Shown here: piece by piece, positions 35,253 to 46,094 of the stretch
Position numbering within the stretch: the first letter of the stretch is position 1
Layout: every line of letters starts with the position of its first letter
Assembly: GCA_964030785.1 (NCBI GenBank)
Contig: OZ034969.1
Coordinates: 33,811,601-33,875,600, forward strand
Origin: Siderastrea siderea
Taxonomy: Eukaryota; Cnidaria; Anthozoa; Scleractinia; Rhizangiidae
Reading direction: 5' to 3'
Length of the DNA stretch: 64,000 nucleotides
The notes under the pieces: model-generated
What the model was told of the DNA's origin: nothing
The model's input: the letters and a program-made list of their open reading frames with translations, nothing else
The model's database searches: none
Made by a program: the position numbers and the translations under genes

Positions 35253-35715
35253 TTAAAATGCCCAATAGGCTTTCTTGTTATAGTCTCAATCGCTCGCACA
35301 CTCGCACGCATATATTTTTGCTCGAATATCTTGTGTAGTAAAGCCAGAGACACTGCTCCTTGTATTTGGTTGATCGCGACAGGATAACAAAGAACCTCAT
35401 GTTTTTCTTTCCATTCTTGGACAGCTTAGTTTTACTCGCTGTATGCAAAATCGAAAAGTTTACTAACAGGATGGACGGAAATCCGCGTGAATTATTGAGA
35501 GACATTAGATCACTTCCTCTGATACACCTTGATTTACGCTTTGTTAGCCTCCAAGAATAGTCGGAGGATAAATAACGGGGATAAATTCGAAATCGAACAC
35601 AGCTTTGCCTTCGAAAACAATTTCATCGGCTAGCTAAGGGGTGAAAGACTGTGTACAACTTACTCGTGGCGGAATGACACAAAATTCAGTCTTTTATCGT
35701 AGGTACTAAAAGAAG

Positions 35716-35848
35716 GAATGACCTAAAATGACCTAAAATGACCTAAAATGATCTAAAATGATCTAAAATGACCTAAAATGATCTACAATGGCCTACATTG
35801 AGATCTAAAATGTTCTCAAATGACCTTTAATAATGATCTAAGATGATC
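35716..35848. repeat. 10-bp minisatellite (copy 2)
   Basis: The same decamer array as at 26996, with a unit-number difference. Confidence 0.9.
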
Positions 35849-36091
35849 TCAATCGGTTAAATGCTCTTGAAAGGCCTTCAACTAGTTACACAATGGTCTA
35901 ATAAGCCCTAAAACATTTAACCCAAGCGCAAAGACTTTTACCGATCTATTATGAATTGCAAAACACAAAAACATCTTACCTGAAACATGCGAATCGAAAC
36001 GAACGCATGTATACGCGTCACGCAAAGTCAGTTTCTGACGGCAGAAGCGTTGCGTGATGTCCAACGCAAAATAAGGCTATGCGGGTTTTAA

Positions 36092-36393
36092 AGCCGCGGC
36101 TACACGAGCGATTTTTGGCTTGCGATAGTGATGCGACTTTTTTGAAAATTATCGCGTCACCAGCGCGAGGAGAAAATCGCATGTGCAGCCACCCTCGCAC
36201 AGGTGATGCGACAGATGAAAAAATCGCAGAAAAAAATCGCGAGAAATTCAATGAGTTGAATGTTTTGCGACTAAATCACGGACTTCGTCAGAGGGTGGCT
36301 ACACAGGCGATTTTCGCCGCGCGCTGGCGACGCGACAATTTCAAAAAAAGTGCATCACTATCGCAAGCAAAAAATCGCTCTTGTAGCCGCGGC
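36092..36393. mobile_element. 302-bp TTAA-flanked MITE (copy 2)
   Basis: This is the duplicate of 27362-27663, with TTAA at 36088-36091 and 36394-36397. The left terminus GCCGCGGCTACACG is a better match to the right end than in copy 1. Confidence 0.8.
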
Positions 36394-36579
36394 TTAAGAT
36401 GCGTGCTGCGGACTCGACTACCCAATGAATGAGATATTTTAATAAAGCAGATGTTGATGGAAGTTGTGGACCGTAGACAAAACTTGCCGTGTACAGAAGC
36501 TGTCGCGAACGGAACTAATTTCACGTGCTACCCCTCCCCCTTATATAGATAAATGAAATTTTTGTATTGGTCGTTGTTC

Positions 36580-36631
36580 GGGTCGTCACGCAACATTTCT
36601 CTGGGCAGAGGTATTGTGTGACATAACCCAA
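36580..36631. repeat. short hairpin (MITE remnant)
   Basis: GGGTCGTCACGCAA pairs imperfectly with TTGTGTGACATAACCC around a short loop. It is related to the hairpin at 6-51. Confidence 0.5.
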
Positions 36632-37006
36632 ATAATAAATTGGACTGATTTTCCTGTGCTTTTTCTAAGCTTTTTCTTCTTCTTTCGCTATGAGTCTTAC
36701 AGTAGACGGATGCGCGTATTTCCAAGGCGACCTGAGTAATTTATAGTTTCCAGTAAAGGCAAGGCCGGGGGAGGCAAGGAAAGAGCTTTTGCACTCTCTG
36801 CAAGCCATGAACAACGTGAACCATGGAGAACAGGAAACATTGAAGATAACAAAACGCCATTTTGCAACATTAACTTTAACTTTTAACTCAGGTTGCATAT
36901 TAGCTATGAACTTTTGTAAGATAGCTTCAGTAAAAATAACGCAATGGCAATGGCATGATATAAAAATATATATATTTTACTATAATCATTATTTGATCTG
37001 AATTTA

Positions 37007-37115
37007 GGTCATTTTAGGTCATTTTAGATCATTTTAGATCTCCATGTAGGTCATTGTGGATCATTTTAGGTCATTTTAGATCATTTTAGGTCATTTTAGG
37101 TCATTTTAGGTCATT
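37007..37115. repeat. 10-bp minisatellite, inverse orientation
   Basis: TAGGTCATTT / TAGATCATTT decamers are the reverse complement of the arrays at 26996 and 35716. It is located outside the tandem unit. Confidence 0.85.
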
Positions 37116-37418
37116 ATTTATTTCAGGGAATCACGTTTCGACGAAAACCAGAACTTTATGTCTTTCATTCAGAGCAAAGTGTCATTTTACAATATTCACC
37201 GTGGCTTCATTAAGAAGCGATGATAGCTTGATTTCCAACAGTTAAACAGATTTTCACACTTTCCCAAGAAAAGCCGGAAAAAACTCTGCGTGAAACGATA
37301 CTTACAGTTAACGCTTTATCCGTCCTCTCATGACTAGACGTTCAAAACTTAACAGCAGACACTACATGTTTTTATTGAAAAATGATATAAACAGGTCACA
37401 CCGCGCGGGGAAAACACT

Positions 37419-37454
37419 CTACTCACTATCTACAACAGAATAGATAGTGAGTAG
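37419..37454. repeat. perfect 14-bp stem hairpin
   Basis: CTACTCACTATCTA and its exact inverse flank an 8-base loop. It is of the same style as the other foldbacks in the window. Confidence 0.7.
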
Positions 37455-37564
37455 CGTAGCCAATCAGAGAACAGCATTAGTGATAGAACGCTAGTAGATT
37501 TATACTAAATACCTGATAAAAGACGATACGACCTAGTTGATTGCTGGGAAACACCTGAACCAGC

Positions 37565-37832
37565 ATGCCCAAAGCGTACTCTAAAGACTTGCGTTTACGG
37601 GCCGTATAGCCGTGTTCTTCCTTGGGTATGATACTGAAGAAACGGCAGGTTTGCTCGCAAAGTCAGGGCGGTCCGTAGAGAGGTACTTGAGAAAGTACGT
37701 ACGTATGGTATGGGCGAAGTAATAGAAAGAAAACCGGAAGACCTTTTGACCTCGTTGGAATGCATCCACGAGGGGAGCTCGTGATAATGGAGGCAATGCT
37801 AGAGCACCCAGAGAAAACTTAAGCTGAGAGAT
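37565..37832 (+). pseudogene. N-terminal relic of a Tc1/mariner-like (IS630-type) transposase
   Basis: The frame starts MPKAYSKDLRLRAV and is then stopped. The adjacent frames continue the same protein in pieces: FLGYDTEETAGLLAKSGRSV, a short arginine-rich piece, then GRPFDLVGMHPRGELVIMEA and MLEHPEKT. The order (an opening YSxDLR motif, an HTH with a GRP turn, and a second HTH with LEHPEKTLxEI) matches the paired HTH domains of this transposase class as I recall them. At least two frameshifts and a stop are present, and no DDE/D catalytic region follows. Confidence 0.6.
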
Positions 37833-38287
37833 ACCCTTTCCCTTCGCATATTGAAAGTCGATTGACTAGTTAACTTCACAACGTAGGTATTGTAGGGATT
37901 GTACGTCTTGTAGGTATTGTTTTACTGTCCAACTACTCGAACCGGGCCACTTGGAAGAAAATTTACCAATCACAACGCTAATTGAGAACAAAAGAAGGCA
38001 ACAATCTTTAAAAAGGACCAATAACGTTGATCCAATTATGCGGACCTCTCGGGAAATAGTCGATTTTTTTCATTGGTTAGCTTCAATGATGATGTTTGAA
38101 CATTTTCAAACGGTACGGTGTTGACTCGATGTGAATGAAATCTCGCGGATTGTTTTTACGCGTTACATAAGCTTATCGTAACTGTAAATGTTTCCAAGGT
38201 GGCTTTTTCCCAGAAAATACAAGTAAAATTGAATCGAGAGGGCCGCAGATACGGCAATAGTAGCCTACATTCCCAGCTATTATGAGA
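37833..38287. other. no recognisable gene
   Basis: This is AT-rich spacer between the transposase relic and the sulfotransferase-like frame; a short TTGTAGGTATTG repeat lies near 37885-37920. Confidence 0.35.
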
Positions 38288-38911
38288 TTACGTTTCAGAC
38301 TTGCACCACACTGAAATGGGATCGAAAGCAACCAATTTTAGTGGAAGTCGGTACTGCATGATCTTAACAACTGTTATTCTTCGTGAGTTGCAGACTTTTC
38401 TCATTGTTTCCTGGGTCAAATTTGTATTTCCGTTTCCCCATGCGATGATATTGTTTTTTAATTCATTTCTTAACCACTTCGGAAAAAGGTCTTCGATTGT
38501 TTTTCTTCTTTTAAATTTGCAACCGAAGAAATCCCAAAGCAAGTTGGAAAAGTCAATCCTATAAGCGTCCATTGTTTTCTTATCTAGGAAAGTCCTCTTG
38601 CTCGGGCTATCCATGTCCTTGTAAGCTTCCTCCCTTAGCCCACTGAGCGGCTCAAAAAGATAGAACACTTCGGGATGCAAGCTGAATAAATTACCGATAA
38701 ACGACGAGCCAGAACCCTGATGACTCAAAATAATCACATTCAACCTTGGTTTGTTGTGGCTAATGTTTACATTACTCAAGTTTAACTCGGCCTTCTTTAT
38801 CTCGATGGTCTGGTTCACGTTCCAAGGAGCCTTGAACAAGATAAGGACACCTTGAGGGACGACAATCAGAAACATCCAGAACAGTATGTTCCAATTCCAG
38901 TAGCATCTCAT
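38288..38911 (-). CDS. carbohydrate sulfotransferase-like protein, N-terminal part (single exon or truncated)
   Basis: This encodes 207 residues from the ATG at 38911; an upstream in-frame GTG is not used as start. Residues about 5-25 are a hydrophobic, Trp-rich segment fitting the signal anchor of a Golgi type II membrane protein. Sequons (NQT, NLS, NIS) follow in the stem. At about residues 59-71 the sequence NVIILSHQGSGSSFIGNLFS carries the GSGSSF loop that binds the 5'-phosphosulfate of PAPS in CHST-type enzymes, followed by HPEVFYLFEPL, also typical of the family. Such enzymes transfer sulfate to Gal, GalNAc or GlcNAc of glycans. Family members are usually about 350-450 residues, and the 3'-phosphate-binding motif (RDPR) is absent. 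This is therefore either the first exon with a splice not resolved here, or a truncated gene. Closest type (CHST1/3/7-like) is a guess. Confidence 0.7.
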   Translation of the reverse strand: MRCYWNWNILFWMFLIVVPQGVLILFKAPWNVNQTIEIKKAELNLSNVNISHNKPRLNVIILSHQGSGSSFIGNLFSLHPEVFYLFEPLSGLREEAYKDMDSPSKRTFLDKKTMDAYRIDFSNLLWDFFGCKFKRRKTIEDLFPKWLRNELKNNIIAWGNGNTNLTQETMRKVCNSRRITVVKIMQYRLPLKLVAFDPISVWCKSET

Positions 38912-39079
38912 CGTATGTCTCTGTGAATGAAGATTCGACACACTTGTTAGGTCTTCAGTTGCGTTGAAAGTTGCATGTAGCCTCGTGTATTTTAATTTGT
39001 AAAAGCGGGGCTACTTTGCCAGTACCATACCACCCCTCATGACCTGGCATAACAACCACAAATTTTTGGCCGTTGTCCC

Positions 39080-39250
39080 ACACAAAAGCTCGTGCTATCA
39101 CATGGAAACCAGACTTTTAGTGTGTTTTCCATACAATCAACCCGATTGTTCCAATTGACCGGAACACTCCAGAGTTGACCGTTCGATTGGGACAATCGGA
39201 TTGATTGTATGGAGAACGCCTTCCCATGTGAACGCACAAGCTTGTGCGCG
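39080..39250. mobile_element. palindromic MITE, about 170 bp
   Basis: The left arm (CTCGTGC, TCACATGG, TCCATACAATCAA, CCGATTGT) is repeated inversely on the right. The arms are about 80-90 bp with a small asymmetry. It lies just upstream of the sulfotransferase-like frame. The overlapping small frames here are artefacts of the palindrome. Confidence 0.75.
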
Positions 39251-39727
39251 GTTTTCGCCAATCATATGTTCTCAAATAAGTTGTTAAACTTAACAGAGGA
39301 GACACTTTCAAACAAGAGAAAACACAGCGGATTAACATTTAATCCCGGGTTAGTGTTAACCGACTTTCGAACAGCAGGGCCCAGGCGTTTTAGTTCGTTC
39401 ACTGTTCAGAACAGTCCTTTCTTATATTATGTCGCACATTTCGGCTTAAGTGATTCATCAGAACAATAAAATTTTGATCAACTTTTCTTTGGAAGGAGGA
39501 ACGATAATAGCAAATGATCAGTTAGGAAAGCTTGGCTTCACAAATGATGATTTCAAGGAAAATCTCGTACTGCTTGTGGCATTATTTTGATGTTTAGTGT
39601 CATATCTCAAGCTTTTCTTCCCAGTTTAGCTTAAACTCGGATATATATTTTTTATACGATTTATGTGTACTATTTTTGTTTACTAATGTGTATTATTTCT
39701 TGTTATGTAGATTGAAGTTTGATTTAA

Positions 39728-40373
39728 GGACGTTCGCGCGAAAAACTTCTACAATACAGATTTTTTTCATACTTTGCCTACAGTCAGATAATGAGTTACC
39801 TATGTCAGAAATGCAAAAAAATTGGCGGGTCACCGACTTCGTTTTCAAAATAAAGCGCGTGGAAAACTACCCCAATTTTGACAAATCGGCCCTCGCAACT
39901 CGACATGGCCTCAGTGCTTGTTAGTTGAAAAATATTTAAAATGATTCGCTGTAGACCCACTTTCTTAGTCAAATTTTATTTAAGTGGGTCTGTCAAGTAA
40001 ACAATGTGAGCTGGTGTCATCCTTTTAGTTAAACTCGTCCTCTAAGATGGACTTTTGCGAACACCGTGCAGCTACAATAATAGCATAATTCGAAGATGCA
40101 AGGGCAGAAAAGTTGAAAAAAACCAAACTTCCACAATACAGATTTTCTTTAATTTTCCTCAAAACGTAGATAATTGACAGAGAAAGTGATCTATCAAAAT
40201 AAAATATGGGGTCACCGAACATTTAAGAGAATTAAACCCGTGCATAGATACTAAAGTGCCCACTGGCCCTATATATCTCCACATTTCTTCAACAGCGCGC
40301 GCGCTCAATGCATGACGTGGCAGTGAATTGCGTGCGCAGTAGGAATGCGCAGAAACAATTAGCGCGAACGTCC
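39728..40373. mobile_element. 646-bp TTAA-flanked element
   Basis: The ends GGACGTTCGCGC and GCGCGAACGTCC are exact inverses and abut TTAA at 39724-39727 and 40374-40377. The interior has no credible gene. Confidence 0.85.
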
Positions 40374-40377
40374 TTAA

Positions 40378-40692
40378 ATGCTAGTTTACTTATTATAATA
40401 CTGCAAGACAAAATTATTCTTCTTTTCAAAAATGTTGATACTTATATTTGTAAGAAACTAGGTTTTGTTTATGATGAAGCCCTACAAATAAGAAATGTGC
40501 ATATCATAAGACAAGCTTACAACATGGCAAATTAAAACCGATTCAACGAACAGTTTATGATTACGAATGTTTAATGTTGTGTTTAAGAACATCTTATATC
40601 ATATATACAATGTATTCTTTCCTTGTAATTTGTTAGGCGATTCCCTATTTGTAAAAGGGAATGCTAATTAAGTTGTTGTTGTTGTTGTTGTA
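40378..40692 (+). mobile_element. LINE 3' end with (TTG)n tail
   Basis: A short degenerate coding tail, then TTGTAAAAGGGAATGCTAAT and a run of GTT repeats, look like the 3' terminus of a non-LTR retrotransposon. The upstream part is displaced by the TTAA element at 39728-40373. Confidence 0.4.
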
Positions 40693-41690
40693 TACTGCTC
40701 TCGAAAATTAAAGGACCGCCTATGGATGTTTACCAAACACTCGAATTTTCTGGAGAAAAATAGGGCTGCTGTAGTCTGAGTTGCATCAAGAATTTTCCTA
40801 ATTGTCTAATATTAAACACCAGCCATCATGATGTGCAATATAAATTTCTACTTGTAAGATTGTTCAGTGACTAAAATGCTCGTGTGCAGCACATTTCCGT
40901 GGAGCAACGTCTTTAGAGTTTCAACAAAACCGTACTGATGACTGTATGGAAGAGAAAAAATATCCTAATCAGGTCCTGAAAAAAATTTAAAGTTTTCTGC
41001 AGCAGTTGGAAAATTAATAGCAACTGTTTATGATAGGAACTTGCAAATCTATACGAGGTCACCATGATTGAAAATATTTGTTTAATTTACTTTTTATCTA
41101 CATGAAGAGAAAAAGTAACTGCACCTTTCCTTTCTTTGCTCTTATTAATAACTGATTAATTGCCACCGATGTTTTGCTTGCTTTGGCAAGACATAAGATA
41201 AAATGGGCTTATACGCGCGGTTTTTGAGAATTAAGTGCATAGTAGTAATGTAATATCACCCATTATAATGAGAAATGCCTTCACGTTGCGATAGCTTATG
41301 AAATAAGTAAGCTTGTTAGGGAGAAACCTAAAAGAATATGGGTTTTTATCAAACACTCGACTTTTCTTGAGAAATACAGGGCTGCTATAGCTAGTTGCGT
41401 GAACAATTTTCCTAAGTGTCCAATATTAAACGCCAGCTATCAGATGTGCAAAATAAATTTCTGCTTATAATACTGTTGACTAAAATGCTCATGTGCACCG
41501 CATTCTCTTAGCACAATGTCTTTAGAGTTTCAACAAAACCGAACTGACGATGTATGCAACAGAACTAATCGTAATGACCGGCAGTGGTTTAAACTTTGTG
41601 CCGCCGTTTCTTTGATGAAAGATGCGACCTTCAAGGTCAGGATCAACTATTTATAATTACAGCAAAAGATCTTACCTGATTCCATTGATT
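40693..41690. repeat. dispersed repeat family, copies 2 and 3
   Basis: Two copies of the family seen at 795 lie here in tandem order (about 40695-41010 and 41340-41690). The sequence between them is AT-rich and unrecognised. Confidence 0.65.
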
Positions 41691-41852
41691 CCACTTCACA
41701 ATGACAACTGTAGAATAGATTGTATAATTACGTGATGTACAACAGGTTATTGTGCAAACAAAACGAGTTCAAGTTACGTGTCCTGTCTTTATACTGCTCT
41801 CGGAAAGAACCAAAGAAATAGCTAAAACTAGAGCATTCTGGGATAAGAGCTA

Positions 41853-42467
41853 GTATTGTCCTTGAGTGGTTCAAAAACTACCTTACTAATAGAAGTCAGA
41901 TTGTAAAATATAATAACGTATTATCAGGCAAGCAAAGAATCTTATGTGGAGCAACTCAAGGCTCAGTTTTAGGACCGCTACTATTTCTTTTACATATTAA
42001 TGATATTCACAGAGCTCAAAAATACTTTCTTTTTTTCTTTTTGCTGAAGATACTAATATACTTTGCTCAAACAGCAATATTCATGCTTTGACAAGAGCTT
42101 TATCCTGATGAAGAACTAAAGAATGATTCCGATTGGCTAAAAGCTAACAAACTATCCCTTAATATATGAAAAGGACTCAACTACTGATATTCAAAGCAAA
42201 AAAAACAAAACAAAACAAAACAAAGAAAAAATTAAGCAACATGTTAATATTAAATTAGATGACTCAAATATCAAACAGGTACTGGAATCAGCCAGATTCT
42301 TAGGAGTCCAAATAGATGGAAATAAGTCATATTTGTAACAAAATTGCGAAAACAACTGGTATACAGTCTGCAGGCCATGCAAGGCATTATCTACCTCGCA
42401 TTGTCATACGAGGTCTTTGTAATGCATTTATTTACCCATATCTAAGTTATGGTAACATCGCCTGGGG
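41853..42467 (+). pseudogene. reverse transcriptase fragment of a CR1/L2-type LINE, 5' part
   Basis: The frame reads IRASIVLEWFKNYLTNRSQI and then TQGSVLGPLLFLLHINDI (RT motif B region). After a frameshift comes FAEDTN (motif C, canonical FADD changed to FAED), then after further breaks SARFLGVQID and HICNKIAKTTGI...YLSYGNIAWG. This is the palm-to-thumb part of a CR1/L2/Jockey-like ORF2. It is cut at YGNIAWG by the L1-like insertion and resumes at 53153. Confidence 0.8.
42453..42467 (+). repeat. left 15-bp target-site duplication of the L1-like element
   Basis: TAACATCGCCTGGGG here and TAACATCGCGTGGGG at 53153-53167 differ at one base. The interrupted LINE reading (GNIAWG) continues across them, confirming the insertion point. 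Confidence 0.85.
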
Positions 42468-42560
42468 GGACTGGGTCGAGGCATGCGGAGGCAGTAGACG
42501 TGTTCCAAGCTGCTCCACATAACTTCGTCACTAAACGATGTCTTTCGGCCTTTAATTCTT

Positions 42561-43403
42561 ATGAATTCCAAGCGAAAAGCTAGAGAAAGTAGTAATTCCA
42601 GTGCGTCTGGTGCTTCGCCGGTCGAAAAAAGAGCAAGAGAGTTAAACTCAAGTTCCTCGCCCGAGCGCTCTACTGAGGTCTTCGAAATGTCGTTGGATGC
42701 CTTGGAGTCGAAATTAGATCTAATTCTGAAAAGACTAGAGACCATGGACAGTAAACTGGAGGAGATTAACACCACGGTGTCCAACCTGGAGAGTAAATTC
42801 AACATATTAGAAGATAGAGTGGAAAAGCTAGAAAATGATCAATCGACCACGAGGACCGCCGTACAAGAGTTGCAAGATGGCCTCCAGGAATTCAATACGC
42901 AAGTCAACGAAGCGACAGCGGCCCGAGAAAAAGCGAGCGAGTTCTGTGAGAACAGGTACAAAGAGTTGGAAAACAAACTGTTGCCTGCTGAAGTGTATCA
43001 AAGGCGAGAAAATTTGCGTTTCTACGGCATTAGCGAGGAAGAAGAAGGCGGAGACTGTCGCATGGTGCTTAATTCTTTCCTGGAACAGCAATGTGGAGTC
43101 CAAACAGAAGGTATCGAATTTCAGTGGGTCCACAGGATCGGAAAGACTCATGATGATGGAAGCCCTAGAGCAATTATCTCTCGGTTTCTTAGATATAGCG
43201 ACAGAGAAGCAGTTTTTTCAAAAGCAAAGTCGTTGAAGGATTCCGGGTACAGGATCGCTGCAGACCTGCCAAAAGGAATAGTAAACCGAAGGAAGCTCCA
43301 GTCGAAGAAGCTGGTCGATGCAAGAAAAGCGGGTAAGATCGCGTTTTTCAGCCGCGCTGAACTGGATAAATTGTATATCGATGGACACTTGAACCAACTT
43401 TAA
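42561..43403 (+). CDS. L1-like ORF1 RNA-binding protein
   Basis: An intact 280-residue ORF starting with ATG 93 bp from the element's 5' end. Residues 1-40 are basic and Ser-rich. About 42-140 form a long heptad-rich coiled coil (LDALESKLDLILKRLETMDS onward) expected to trimerise. NLRFYGI at 151-157 starts the RRM-like domain, followed by VHRIG at 190-194 and RAIISRF at 203-209, and a basic C-terminal domain. This is the Transposase_22/L1 ORF1p layout: a nucleic-acid chaperone that coats the element RNA in the RNP with ORF2p. ORF2 begins about 500 bp downstream. It is the only undamaged ORF of the element. Confidence 0.9.
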   Translation: MNSKRKARESSNSSASGASPVEKRARELNSSSSPERSTEVFEMSLDALESKLDLILKRLETMDSKLEEINTTVSNLESKFNILEDRVEKLENDQSTTRTAVQELQDGLQEFNTQVNEATAAREKASEFCENRYKELENKLLPAEVYQRRENLRFYGISEEEEGGDCRMVLNSFLEQQCGVQTEGIEFQWVHRIGKTHDDGSPRAIISRFLRYSDREAVFSKAKSLKDSGYRIAADLPKGIVNRRKLQSKKLVDARKAGKIAFFSRAELDKLYIDGHLNQL

Positions 43404-43906
43404 TTATTGCCGTTTACTTTATTGCTTGGATTGTTGATGCCCACATCTTGGCACAGCTTGAACATGACATTGCACGCGAATTTGTAACTAGATAAACTTG
43501 CCTCGGTCGCAGAAGGCTTTGCTTTTTTTTTCTTAGTATAATTTCAATAGACGAAGTTATGGGGAACAAATAACCATCGTAATCATCATTTTCCCTCTCC
43601 GCTTAGTTTTCGTATTTAGTTTGTGTTTATGTTGTTTTTAGTTTCAATCAATTTCCTCGAGTCGTTCTACGGTGGCACAACAGTGTTTCTGGTCACCTTT
43701 TATGTTCTGTCGTTTTCGTCATTCGTTAGTGTCTTGTAGGGTGTTAATTGCAAGTGTAATAAGGGAGAGTGTTAATTTTTTTTGCAAACAAACGCCTGCA
43801 TTACGTAATACTTTTCATCACAACTTTTGTATGCAAATAGATCAGGTAAAGTTTTTTGTTATTCCATTCGTGGCCTTTTACAAATTCCAACAGTTGTGGT
43901 AAAATC

Positions 43907-44983
43907 ATGGCAGCAAGTAACTTTGCATTTAAACTATTATCTTTAAATGCTCGTGGGATTCGTTCTTTTGAAAAACGGAAAGCAGTATTTGGATGGGTAA
44001 TGAGACAACAAGTCGACATTTGCTTTATTCAGGAAACCTATAGTACTAAGGAAGTCGAAAATGTTTGGAAAAAGCAGTGGAAGGGTGAGATGTATTTCTC
44101 ACATGGTTCCGTACATAGCAGAGGTGTGCTTGTCTTAATTAAAAATAGTTTGGAATTCCAAATCAAGTCCATGCGGCAGGACAAAGAAGGTCGTTTTGTT
44201 TTTCTCGAGGCGCTGGTGCAAGATCAAAAGTTTTTGTTAGTAAACATCTATGCTCCAAACAAAACGAGTGAGCAAACTTACTTTTTCGACAAAATCAAGG
44301 AGGAATTGGATAACATTGATATAGATGACGACTGTAGAATAATAATTGGGGAAGATTTCAATGTTATTTTAGACCCCGACCTTGATGGTTGGGGAGGCAA
44401 ACCAAAATTAAAGGAATCAGTTAAGGAGATTGAGAATATTTGCTTACTGTACGATCTAGTAGATATTTGGCGACTTAGGAACCCAGGAATAAGACGTTTT
44501 ACTTGGACACAGAAAACTCCCATGATCCAAAGGAGGCTTGATTTTTGGTTAACCGACAATGCCTTGCAAGAGGAGATTGAGCAGGTAAGCATTATTCCTT
44601 CCATAAAGTCTGATCACTCAGCAATTCTGTTGTCAATTAATGGAATAGAAGAAAAATCACACGGTCCTTCCTTCTGGAAGTTCAATGCAAGTTTATTAGA
44701 TGACAATGATTATGTAGCTCTAATAAACGATAACTACCAGGTTTGGGTTGAAGAATTTAGGGATATACAAGATCCCAGATTGCTTTGGGACCTTATTAAA
44801 TACAAAATTAGACAGAAGACAATTTCATACAGTAAACGCAAAGCGAGGGAAAGAAAGGCGAAATTGACAACTTTAGAGGAAAAATTGACAATCCTTCAAG
44901 AGCTATGTGATCAGGATCCATCAACGGATAATCTGAATAGGCTAGAGATTTTGAAAACCGAGTATGACCTTCAATATATATGA
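43907..44983 (+). pseudogene. L1-like ORF2, endonuclease part
   Basis: From the ATG at 43907 this open part gives about 358 residues. APE-type endonuclease motifs are in order: SLNARG (12-17), QET (42-44, metal-binding Glu), NIYAPN (113-118), GEDFN (148-152, the catalytic Asp and Asn kept, with Glu where Gly is more usual), RLDFWL (210-215) and SDH (235-237, the terminal catalytic Asp-His). The domain nicks target DNA to prime reverse transcription. The frame ends in an AT repeat (CAATATATATG) where a single-base shift moves the reading to the next frame; YEYIAQGA continues there. Confidence 0.9.
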
Positions 44984-46094
44984 ATACATTGCACAAGGCG
45001 CTATAATCCGATCAAGGGCCAGATGGTATGAGCAAGGAGAGAAAAGCAACAAGTATTTTTTGAACTTGGAGAGCTTTAGGGGTAAAAAGAGGACAATCCG
45101 AAAGATTCTTAAGGAGGATCAATCTCTGACAACGAACCCCAAAGAAATAATGGACGAACTTAGAAGTTTCTATTCAAATCTTTACCAAGTGAACTCCACT
45201 AGAGAAAGTGAAGCCTCATTAGACGCATTCCTTAACAGCGTATCCGTACCCACACTGTCTGAAATACAGAAAGAGAAGTGTGAGGAAAAATTGACTATCG
45301 GTGAATGTTTCAACATTTTGAATGGTTTTCAAAAGAACAAAACACCCGGCAACGACGGCCTTACAGCGGAATTTTACTTAGCTTTTTGGCCTATTCTTGG
45401 AAAACATTTAGTAGCTTGTCTCAGTTATGCACATAATCACGGAGAATTATCTAACTCTCAGAAACAAGCGGTGATCACTTTATTAGAAAAGAAAGGAAAA
45501 GATAAAAGGCTGATCAAAAATTGGAGACCGATTTCCTTAATTAATGTGGACACTAAAATCGCCTCTAAGGCGCTAGCTAAACGATTAGAGAATATACTAC
45601 CTGACTTGATTCATTACAACCAAAACGCTTATGTGAAAGGTAGATCAATATTTGACGCCATCAGGACAATTGATGATGTATTAGAATATACAAAATGTAG
45701 TGATCAGTTGAGTATCCTTGTAACAATTGATTTTGAGAAAGCGTTTGACTCTTTATTAAAGGTCCTTCGCACTTTCAATTTCGGACCATCTTTTATTCAG
45801 TGGATTCGCACCTTTTACTCGAATGTGTCTAGTTGCGTAATAAATAATGGTTTTGCTACAAGTTACTTTAATGTTGACCGTGGTGTGAGACAAGGGGATC
45901 CCTTATCCCCTCTCTTGTTTATTCTTAGTTTAGAAGTTCTAGCTTGTAGTATTCGACAGAATGATAAGATTCAAGGGATCAAAATTGAGGATGAAGTTGT
46001 GAAAATCTCTCTTTTCGCCGATGACATGACATGCTTTTTGAGAAATAAGTCCTCATATGCCGAGAACCTGATTGTTCGAGATTCTCAGGTTTAA
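44964..46094 (+). pseudogene. L1-like ORF2, reverse transcriptase part
   Basis: This open stretch continues ORF2 in the next frame. ARWYEQGEKSNKYFLNLE (about 19-36) is the conserved linker before the RT. RT motifs follow: NDGLTAEFY (130-138), RPISLINVDTKI (188-199), TIDFEKAFDS (254-263, motif A with the first catalytic Asp), RQGDPLSPLLFIL (309-321, motif B) and LFADDMTCFL (350-359, motif C). The catalytic Asps are intact. Reading is lost at about 46080, where the continuation FSGLKLNEEKTEFF is found in another frame. Confidence 0.9.

Larger units (their letters stand above)
27767..36492. repeat. tandem segmental duplication, copy 2
   Basis: This is the second copy of the 6.9-kb unit. It lacks the 18.7-kb element: at 29400-29415 the flanks are continuous (TACTGGCAAAACACTTGTGCC). 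It has two insertions of its own, at 28301-28574 and near 33794-35252. A 21-base local duplication (CATGTGTTAGGCTAGCCTAT) occurs at about 31168-31208. Differences from copy 1 are otherwise scattered single bases and homopolymer lengths. Confidence 0.9.
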
